A stretch of 27,015 nucleotides of DNA from Deltaproteobacteria bacterium (GTDB taxonomy: Bacteria > Desulfobacterota > Syntrophorhabdia > Syntrophorhabdales > Syntrophorhabdaceae), in assembly GCA_003506795.1 (NCBI GenBank), contig DNYO01000193.1:567-27581 (forward strand). Direction: 5' to 3'. Below, piece by piece: positions 22,449 through 27,015 of the stretch. The translations under genes were made by a program, and so were the position numbers. The notes below the pieces were generated by a model that did not search any database, was not told the DNA's origin, and saw only the letters and a list, made by a program, of their open reading frames with translations. The first letter of the stretch is position 1. Every line of letters starts with the position of its first letter.

Positions 22449-23213
22449 TTATGCAGCGGCCCGCCCTTTCGCAGCCAATTCTGCAGGAAACTTCAATGGC
22501 ACCTTCTCTGAGGACTTAAAGTTGTAAATCTTTTCAATCATCTCCAAATATGCCCCATTGTGTGGCTGCTTCTCGACCAGATAAGTGAAGGAGGTAACCT
22601 TGGCCTTGAATCGCGTAGCAGAAAACTCGGGGAGCCATACCACCCGTGACAGGGCCATGACAAAGTTGTGAGTATGCGCCCATTTGATCCCCTTCTTTTT
22701 GCAATGAAGGACAATGTCGGCCACAATATTAGCGTTCGTGGTATCGGTAACCTCAAAGTTACCCTCTTTGAAACTTTTAGCGTGACTCGTGGTCCCGGCC
22801 GAATTACCTACCAGCATTGCTGTCGCATCGATGACCCCTATGCCGGTCCTCTCGCAGTAATCGCGAACCCGAGAGTAATCGGGTTTTCCGCTTCGGTCGT
22901 AGGAAACGAGATGGTCCTCCAATGTCCATTTGTTCACTGGCTGATCCAATTCGTACACAGTAGATTCGTCATTGCAAATTATGAACTTAACAGGAATACC
23001 CAGCATTTTCGCAACCTCGAAGCGGTGGTGCCCATCTTTTATGATGAATTTACCGCTTCCGTTCTGACTTACATTCATCGGATAAGCGTTTATCCACCCA
23101 TGCTTTTTCATGCTGCGAATCAGATTTTTGATTTTCTTGACATTCCTGTTAAATGCCAACAGCTCGAATGCACGATAATTATCATCTTCAAATACCTTTC
23201 CGGCTAATCGCAT
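22449..23213 (-). CDS. ParB-like protein with N-terminal ParB/Srx domain
   Basis: 254 residues, GGAGG seven bases before ATG. Residues 20-80 are a ParB/sulfiredoxin-like domain. The box KFIIKDGHHRFEVAKMLGIP (residues 55-74) is the nucleotide-binding 'G.hR..a...lG...' signature, and FNRNVKKIKNLIRSMKKHGW matches its helix. A central helical part follows (LEDHLVSYDRSGKPDYSRVR; IGVIDATAMLVGNSAG), like the HTH part of ParB-type proteins. No ParA partner is present, so plasmid-style partition is not supported; ParB-like proteins of this kind also act as nucleases or regulators in phages. The adjacent HTH gene at 23227-23823 often accompanies it. Confidence 0.85.
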   Translation of the reverse strand: MRLAGKVFEDDNYRAFELLAFNRNVKKIKNLIRSMKKHGWINAYPMNVSQNGSGKFIIKDGHHRFEVAKMLGIPVKFIICNDESTVYELDQPVNKWTLEDHLVSYDRSGKPDYSRVRDYCERTGIGVIDATAMLVGNSAGTTSHAKSFKEGNFEVTDTTNANIVADIVLHCKKKGIKWAHTHNFVMALSRVVWLPEFSATRFKAKVTSFTYLVEKQPHNGAYLEMIEKIYNFKSSEKVPLKFPAELAAKGRAAA

Positions 23214-23226
23214 CTCATCCCCTCCC

Positions 23227-23823
23227 TTAGTTATGTTGGACCATCCATTCCTTCAGCCTACCGTAAGCATCCACTCTTAGTGGATCATCACCCCTGATGC
23301 GTTCGAGTTGGGATATCGCCATGTTTACGAAGTAATATGCGTCTCCTGGTATCGGTGATTCTGGTGTCGATGGAGACGGCACAAAACTCGGTTTTGATGG
23401 TTTCGGAGGCAGCATATCTTTGACGATCCTGTAGACTAATGGACCGGTGATCTTTCCATCCGGTGCCATGTCAATAACCTGCTGCCATGCCTCGATCTGT
23501 TTGTCAGTTGTCAACCTGGTAAGTGGACGGCATTGTTTTTCGTTTGCAGGGACGATGTTTTTTTGACCGCCCAAGCGGACATTTTGTACAACCTTAAAGG
23601 CAGCTATGTATTGATGGGCCGTTTGTCTTGCCATATCCCAAATCGATCTGGCGTATTCCTCGAATGTTTTATAATCGCCACCTTTCTTGAGCTTATAAAG
23701 CTCATCATCCCGGATCTCTTTTAGCGCCCTACCAACCTCATAGAAGGATCCCAGGTCCCGCTTGATAACAACCTCCAGCTCTTCTAGGCGCTTTGCGCCT
23801 TGAAATGTTGCTACTTCCATCAT
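23227..23823 (-). CDS. HTH partner of the ParB-like protein
   Basis: 198 residues from the first of two tandem ATGs (23823; 23820 is equally possible). A GA-rich ribosome binding site runs straight into the start. The first 85 residues match a well-spread phage/plasmid domain: 'LEELEVVIKRDLGSFYEVGRALKEIRDDELYK....TFEEYARSIWDMARQTAHQYIAAFKVVQNV', in which an HTH helix reads MARQTAHQYIAAFKVV. 'ANEKQCRPLTRLTTDKQIEAWQQVIDMAPDGKIT' is the usual continuation. A Pro/Ser-rich linker and a short C-terminal helix follow. It probably binds DNA with, or regulates, the neighbouring ParB-like gene. Role not established. Confidence 0.82.
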   Translation of the reverse strand: MMEVATFQGAKRLEELEVVIKRDLGSFYEVGRALKEIRDDELYKLKKGGDYKTFEEYARSIWDMARQTAHQYIAAFKVVQNVRLGGQKNIVPANEKQCRPLTRLTTDKQIEAWQQVIDMAPDGKITGPLVYRIVKDMLPPKPSKPSFVPSPSTPESPIPGDAYYFVNMAISQLERIRGDDPLRVDAYGRLKEWMVQHN

Positions 23824-23836
23824 CCCCTCCCCTCTG

Positions 23837-23950
23837 TTCCTCAATCTTCAGCCCTCTACGCCCGGCCCAAACCACCTTGAAGATAAACCGGACAACCGAT
23901 TCCACCGCCAGGAGATCGGCGTACATTTTACCGGATGATTTTATGACAAT
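23837..23950 (-). pseudogene. Decayed KTSC copy (pseudogene)
   Basis: Directly after the DnaC-like stop, the in-frame translation reads ...IVIKSSGK then MYADLLAVESVVRFIFKVVW and AGRRGLKIEE. Of 30 positions from the Met-Tyr, 21 match the intact KTSC protein at 22202-22429 (MYTDLLAAESVGRFVSQVVR). About nine residues before it are deleted, the N-terminal half is gone and the usual stop is absent, so the frame runs on into the downstream gene. Its last codons supply the ribosome binding site of that gene, as in the intact copy. Confidence 0.8.
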
Positions 23951-23968
23951 CGCCTTTGGCTTTTGAAC

Positions 23969-24718
23969 TCATAGTCGGTTTTTCCTGTAATCCGGCATAT
24001 TGATTTTGATATTTTCCATACCGGCGAGTCGTGAGGCAATTCTCGCCCCGAACGTCTCATCAATTTCCTCCTTACTTAGATTTGTTGTGATGATTGTTTT
24101 TCGGCACTCCCGAATACGCCGATCGAGAATGATGTAGAGCGTCGTGATTGCAAATTCAGATACTTTTTCCGCCCCAAGGTCATCAAGAACAAGAGCTTGA
24201 ATTTCTGAATACTTCCCGATTATTTCATCTTCAGATTCCGGCCCGCCATTGAACGAAGATCTTATTTTTAAGAGCAGGTCAGGCACAGTAATATAAAGCG
24301 CCTTGAATATATTCAGATCCCGGATCATTGCTACAGCGAGATGTGTTTTCCCACATCCAGTATTCCCTCGCAGTACGACATGGGTATCCCCTCTCGCAAT
24401 CGCCCCAAGGGCTGTCACCAGTTTTTCATTCCCCTGGAATGTATCAAACTTGCATGCACTGTAGAGTTTAGGAACGCCCAGGTAGGAGAGAGGCAGGGTT
24501 TTTTCTGGTTCTGGCTTAGGCTCTTCGGAATGACTTCTCTCTTCACGAAAAGGAATCACGTTTTCGCCCCTGCCCCGTGACATAGCCATACACCGTTCGG
24601 CGATAGCCTGAAAATCAGTACTCCCGATCTGCCGGGTATGGTTGTCCATCACTTTCAGCATTTCCCGTCTTTTTAACAACCGGTCCTGGGCTTCTCGTAA
24701 ATCCGTTGCCGTTTCCAT
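23969..24718 (-). CDS. DnaC-like helicase loader ATPase
   Basis: 249 residues from 24718, where GGAGG lies nine bases upstream. An AAA+ domain follows a basic/acidic N-terminal region: GNTGCGKTH at 118-126 is Walker A, ALVLDDLG at 175-182 is Walker B with the Asp-Asp pair, TIITTNLS at 208-215 is sensor 1, and RIASRL at 226-231 is the arginine-finger region of the DnaC/IstB class. It loads the host replicative helicase at the phage origin. The upstream replisome-organiser gene overlaps it by 104 nt, which is long for a phage operon. The place matches the P gene of lambdoid phages. Confidence 0.92.
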   Translation of the reverse strand: METATDLREAQDRLLKRREMLKVMDNHTRQIGSTDFQAIAERCMAMSRGRGENVIPFREERSHSEEPKPEPEKTLPLSYLGVPKLYSACKFDTFQGNEKLVTALGAIARGDTHVVLRGNTGCGKTHLAVAMIRDLNIFKALYITVPDLLLKIRSSFNGGPESEDEIIGKYSEIQALVLDDLGAEKVSEFAITTLYIILDRRIRECRKTIITTNLSKEEIDETFGARIASRLAGMENIKINMPDYRKNRL

Positions 24719-25367
24719 TTCCTCGCGCCTCCTTCATGGGCCAGCCGATAAGCGTGTGATAATGTGATTTATATTTATAGCCTTTCGACATGATGCCGTT
24801 GTTTAGTATCTCGATGGCTTTCTCTGTAGGATCTCTCCCGTACTTCAGAATCAGTTTTTGATATTCCTGGTCTGTAAGAAGAACAGAATCGAGGAATTTA
24901 GTTTTCTGCTGAGGTTTTGGACTCGTGCTTGCAACTTTTTCGGTATTATCAATATGGGGGATGGGGGATTCAGTATGGGGTATGGGGGATTCAGGCGGAT
25001 TCGACCTGTGCTCTTCCGGTGCTTGACTGGTGCTTGACTGGTGCTCGTCTGGTGCCGGCAGCGAACTTGCCTGTTCCCGTACATGACAAAACTGGTGCTT
25101 TGCAAAGTTTATAATATTCAAGTAATTTTCTCCATTTACACTGTATAAACCCACAAAGCCTCTTGCCGATAATTCGTCAACCAGTTTTTCGATATTGCAA
25201 TTGTCATATGGGAGGATTTCAGCCTTGATTTTTTTTGGCCGATACTCAAGACGGCCCTCTCGGTCTGCCATGCACCACAAACCGGCAAAAAGTATGCGAG
25301 CCAGTGGTCCACACTCGGCCAAAACATCGTTTTTGAAGAACCCTGGCTTAATATTTCGCGCTCTCAT
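24615..25367 (-). CDS. Replisome organiser / replication initiator
   Basis: 250 residues, GGAGG eight bases before ATG. It opens MRARNIKPGFFKNDVLAECG, then 'PLARILFAGLWCMADREGRLEYRPKKIKAEILPYDN', a winged-helix domain of many phage replication initiators that follow the CI/CII region. A Pro/Ser/Thr-rich linker with two ESPIPH repeats covers about 104-155. The C-terminal part (LTDQEYQKLILKYGRDPTEK, YKSHYHTLIGWP) resembles a DnaD/DnaT-type helicase-interaction motif. It likely melts or marks the origin and recruits helicase with the DnaC-like protein. The last 35 codons overlap that gene. The origin may lie in the linker-coding part, as in lambda O, but only short repeats are seen there. Confidence 0.88.
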   Translation of the reverse strand: MRARNIKPGFFKNDVLAECGPLARILFAGLWCMADREGRLEYRPKKIKAEILPYDNCNIEKLVDELSARGFVGLYSVNGENYLNIINFAKHQFCHVREQASSLPAPDEHQSSTSQAPEEHRSNPPESPIPHTESPIPHIDNTEKVASTSPKPQQKTKFLDSVLLTDQEYQKLILKYGRDPTEKAIEILNNGIMSKGYKYKSHYHTLIGWPMKEARGNGNGNGFTRSPGPVVKKTGNAESDGQPYPADREY

Positions 25368-25411
25368 TTTTACTGCCTCCGACCAGCTCAGTCCTGGCCG
25401 ACTTTATTTGA

Positions 25412-25465
25412 GGCGGAAGGACGGCGTCGGATACCGTCCTTGTCGGGTGATCTGCCCTATCCGCC
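25412..25465 (-). other. Composite hairpin before the replication gene
   Basis: On the minus strand AAGGACGG (25441-25434) pairs perfectly with CCGTCCTT (25424-25417) around nine bases. GGCGG/CCGCC (25465-25461 and 25416-25412) can enclose it together with a second small GGG/CCC hairpin. No T-tract follows, so it looks like a leader RNA fold rather than a terminator. It lies 45 bases before the start at 25367. Confidence 0.5.
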
Positions 25466-25469
25466 CTTT

Positions 25470-25644
25470 TCAAAGTGCACAGCGCTTTCCATCCCGGATG
25501 AAGTAATATCCATTCTCGTCATGGGAACATCCGGCGTTGGATGACGCAATAATCCCGGCCGCCGTTTCGCTGCTTCTCGAATAGCTCTTCCAAAAAAAGG
25601 GCGTGTCTTGGGACGCATTTAACTTTGAGATCGTTGTCGGTCAT
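25470..25644 (-). pseudogene. Small gene, apparently frameshifted (about 57 aa if repaired)
   Basis: From ATG at 25644, overlapping the upstream stop as ATGA, the frame reads MTDNDLKVKCVPRHALFLEE, LFEKQRNGGR and stops at 25519 after 41 codons. In the +1 frame, starting near residue 25, the bases encode ETAAGIIASSNAGCSHDENG then YYFIRDGKRCAL and stop at 25470. That second part reads like real coding (Cys and a charged end), and 175 bases is one more than a multiple of three, so a one-base change or a programmed shift is suggested. The intact product might be a small Cys-containing protein between the cII- and O-type genes. Function unknown. Alternatively the 41-residue frame is the whole gene. 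Confidence 0.5.
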
Positions 25645-25895
25645 GTCTTCAGCAACCTGCGGGAGAATCCCCTGAGCATGGCTTCGTTGTCGGCGTGTTC
25701 CTGCTTGGTGATTACGATGACGCCGGCCATTTCGAAGATTTTTTCCAGAGAGTCCAGTTTCATCGCACCTTCACCTGCCAAAAACTTAGACAGAACAGAT
25801 CCGTCTATTTCGGCCTCGGAAGCCACGGTAGCCTGCTTGAATTTTATTCTTATTGCTTCGTGAATGATTGCCCGGATGACGCCATGTTCACTCAT
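25641..25895 (-). CDS. HTH regulator in cII position
   Basis: 84 residues from ATG at 25895, with GGAAGG eight bases upstream; a longer frame from 25916 has none. MSEHGVIRAIIHEAIRIKFK, then QATVASEAEIDGSVLSKFLA and GEGAMKLDSLEKIFEMAGVI show an HTH helix pair in the XRE/CII style ('aTvaseaeIdgSvlSkfLaGe'). It is downstream of the Cro-like gene and before the replication genes, the place of lambda cII. It may activate repressor synthesis or tune the early operon; the sequence does not tell which. The final residues RRLLKT end two bases into the next gene. Confidence 0.8.
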   Translation of the reverse strand: MSEHGVIRAIIHEAIRIKFKQATVASEAEIDGSVLSKFLAGEGAMKLDSLEKIFEMAGVIVITKQEHADNEAMLRGFSRRLLKT

Positions 25896-25971
25896 AGTCA
25901 ATACCTTCCAAAACAATTTGATAGCGTTTGAATTTGCTTTTTGAGAGGATGGAGTTGTGAAAAAACTGCAT
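25888..25971 (-). CDS. Possible leader peptide (27 aa) before the HTH gene
   Basis: ATG at 25971, with AAGGG seven bases upstream, begins MQFFHNSILSKSKFKRYQIV and LEGIDYE, ending eight bases into the HTH gene (25895). Its coding nature is uncertain because it is very short, but the good ribosome binding site and overlap suggest coupled translation. Alternatively this is a non-coding leader whose AAGGG is accidental. Confidence 0.35.
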   Translation of the reverse strand: MQFFHNSILSKSKFKRYQIVLEGIDYE

Positions 25972-26020
25972 GGCTTTTCCCTTCATTCGGAAACGGAATA
26001 TGTTGACAACCTCTCAAAAA
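25938..26020. repeat. 11-bp inverted repeat flanking the leader
   Basis: TTTTTGAGAGG at 25938-25948 is the exact reverse complement of CCTCTCAAAAA at 26010-26020, separated by 61 bases. It lies between the Cro-like gene and the HTH gene and encloses the start of the possible leader peptide. It may be two operator half-sites or an RNA stem in the minus transcript. Confidence 0.45.
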
Positions 26021-26074
26021 AAGTACAAAAAGAAGCATTCGATATGCGACAGGGCGTGGTGCGTCAGCGGAACC

Positions 26075-26272
26075 CTATTTTACGTCTGGATACCAGGCCC
26101 GGAATGGGACGGCACCAGCGGTCGCCTCATCGATCAGGAGGGCATTTGCTGCGCAAGGCCTGGATTTTCCGTTCACGTACCGCCATACGGTAGGAACGGA
26201 CAGTTCGGAAACTTTCGAAAAGTCCGTAACCGTCATTGCTTTTTCATCTAAATATTTTTTAAGGATGTTCAT
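26075..26272 (-). CDS. Cro-like HTH regulator
   Basis: 65 residues opening MNILKKYLDEKAMTVTDFSK, then VSELSVPTVWRYVNGKSRPC and AANALLIDEATAGAVPFRAW. The helix-turn-helix reads 'TVTDFSKVSELSVPTVWRYVNGK', and the tail 'A..aL.IdEATaGAV' is the usual Cro/YdaS-type ending. It heads the leftward early operon. No ribosome binding site precedes the ATG at 26272 and no leader exists because the divergent repressor starts at 26271 on the other strand. The mRNA may be leaderless, or an internal ATG (26236) may be used. It should compete with the CI-like protein at shared operators. Confidence 0.82.
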   Translation of the reverse strand: MNILKKYLDEKAMTVTDFSKVSELSVPTVWRYVNGKSRPCAANALLIDEATAGAVPFRAWYPDVK

Positions 26273-26915
26273 GGAAGACGATATTACAGATGTGCAAGAT
26301 AAAAAGCAAGAAGATTTTCCGTTTGTGAAAGTTATTCAAGATGCCATGGCATTATTGGGGTGGAATGCCTCACGCTTATCCAAAGAATCCGGCGTTTCCG
26401 AAGCCACTATCAGCCGCTCTCTAAAAGGGGGCCGTGGCATGAGTGGGGCCAATCATGACAAGGTAATAAAAGCCCTCGGCCTTTTAAAGACCATTCCCAT
26501 CCCCACCCTCCAACCCCGCCTTATCCCCGTCATTTCCTGGATTCATGCCGGGGAATTTGCGGAAGCTGCTAATCACTGGCCGGTCGGAGTGTCGGGCGAT
26601 GGAGAACCGGTTTACTCCTATGTAAAAACAGGACCGCACGCTTTCGGCCTACGAGTCGAGGGTGACAGTATGCTCCCTCGCATCATGCCTGGTGACATTG
26701 CCATCGTAGACCCGGAAGTGCGCAGTGATAATGGATCTACATGCGTTGTATATGTAAACGGAGAGACATCAATAAAATTCTTCTGGGACCATGAAACCGA
26801 GATCGTTTTGAAATCTATGAATGATAAATATCCAGACATCACCATTCATAAAGACAGCAAGGTTGATTTCAGAGTTATTGGGCGGGTGGTGGATGTAAGA
26901 ATTAAATTTTTTTGA
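26271..26915 (+). CDS. CI-like S24 (LexA-type) repressor
   Basis: 214 residues from the ATG at 26271, where AAGGA lies five bases upstream; an ATG two codons earlier is inside that site. An HTH domain (residues about 18-70; GWNASRLSKESGVSEATISR) precedes a LexA-like domain. The Ala-Gly autocleavage site is in SWIHAGEFAE (Ala93-Gly94), the catalytic Ser in VEGDSMLPRIMPGDI (Ser133), and the Lys in NGETSIKFFW (Lys169), all in the expected order and spacing. It should keep lysogeny and be inactivated by RecA after DNA damage. It is the only plus-strand gene, with a terminator after it. Its start overlaps the Cro-like start by two bases, head to head. Confidence 0.92.
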   Translation: MEDDITDVQDKKQEDFPFVKVIQDAMALLGWNASRLSKESGVSEATISRSLKGGRGMSGANHDKVIKALGLLKTIPIPTLQPRLIPVISWIHAGEFAEAANHWPVGVSGDGEPVYSYVKTGPHAFGLRVEGDSMLPRIMPGDIAIVDPEVRSDNGSTCVVYVNGETSIKFFWDHETEIVLKSMNDKYPDITIHKDSKVDFRVIGRVVDVRIKFF

Positions 26916-26983
26916 TGCCTGCTTAAGACAACCCCCATACACCTCCCCAACAGGAGCCCTTCTATACGGCTTTCATTCCTTCA

Positions 26984-27006
26984 CCCGCTTCGGCGGGGTT
27001 TTTGTT
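26984..27006 (+). terminator. Intrinsic terminator after the repressor
   Basis: CCCGC-TTCG-GCGGG at 26984-26997 is a GC-rich stem with a stable UUCG tetraloop, followed by GTTTTTGTT. It is 69 bases past the repressor stop, so it ends the plus-strand transcript. A textbook rho-independent terminator. Confidence 0.9.
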
Positions 27007-27015
27007 GCGCCACCC

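Noticed and set aside
24960..25070. Short tandem repeats in the initiator gene as a CRISPR or iteron array
   Set aside because: Repeats are short, in frame, and translate to ESPIPH and Ser/Gln/Glu-rich linker copies; spacers of CRISPR type are absent. An origin there remains possible but is not shown.
25957..26251. Plus-strand frames of 78 and 93 codons between the HTH gene and the repressor
   Set aside because: They oppose the Cro-like gene, have weak starts and no domain; the minus strand shows a clear HTH.
1..27015. tRNA, rRNA, insertion sequence, or attachment site
   Set aside because: No cloverleaf-like segment, transposase frame, terminal repeats or integrase was noticed on either strand.

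Overview
This window is one end of a tailed-phage genome, either a prophage or a temperate phage contig. Every gene except one is read on the minus strand, in tight operons with strong AGGAG-type ribosome binding sites and many ATGA, TGATG or TAATG junctions. The exception is a CI/LexA-type repressor on the plus strand at the right end. The balanced base composition, the DnaC-type loader and the ParB-like pair fit a Gram-negative host, but no host gene is visible and I cannot name the host. No integrase, holin/lysin, tape-measure, tail-tube or sheath gene is seen. A P22-type portal, an N4-gp56-type capsid protein and short adaptor/stabilisation-type genes, with no tape measure, suggest a short-tailed (podovirus-like) particle.

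Read right to left, in the direction of transcription: (1) 27015-25370 is the immunity and early-control region. It holds a CI-like S24 repressor (plus), a Cro-like HTH gene (minus) whose 5' end overlaps it, a possible leader peptide, a CII-position HTH gene, and a small gene that appears frameshifted. (2) 25367-23969 is replication: a winged-helix replisome-organiser protein and a DnaC-like helicase loader, overlapping by 104 nt. The order cro - cII - O - P of lambdoid phages is kept. (3) 23950-21205 is an accessory block: a decayed KTSC copy, a ParB-type protein with an HTH partner, an intact KTSC protein, two unknown genes and a 59-residue HTH protein. (4) 21119-18532 is packaging: small and large terminase, then two small genes, one of them only 52 residues long and linked by 4-nt overlaps on both sides. 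(5) 18535-12035 is the head: portal, scaffold, major capsid protein, a decoration-like protein and connector genes. (6) 12035-1 is the tail and fibre region. It includes a Mtd-N/collagen fibre, a C1q-like fibre, two Ala-rich stalk proteins sharing an N-terminal cap, a glycosyltransferase and a SAM methyltransferase lying between fibre genes, and large unrecognised structural proteins. The last gene runs off the left edge.

The less expected signals are: nested hairpins with T-tracts directly upstream of structural genes that have no visible promoter of their own; head-to-head overlap of the two switch regulators; glycosyl- and methyl-transfer genes embedded in the fibre cluster; a decayed KTSC paralog; and several real genes shorter than 60 residues. 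Function assignments are by recognition of motifs by eye; no database search was run.
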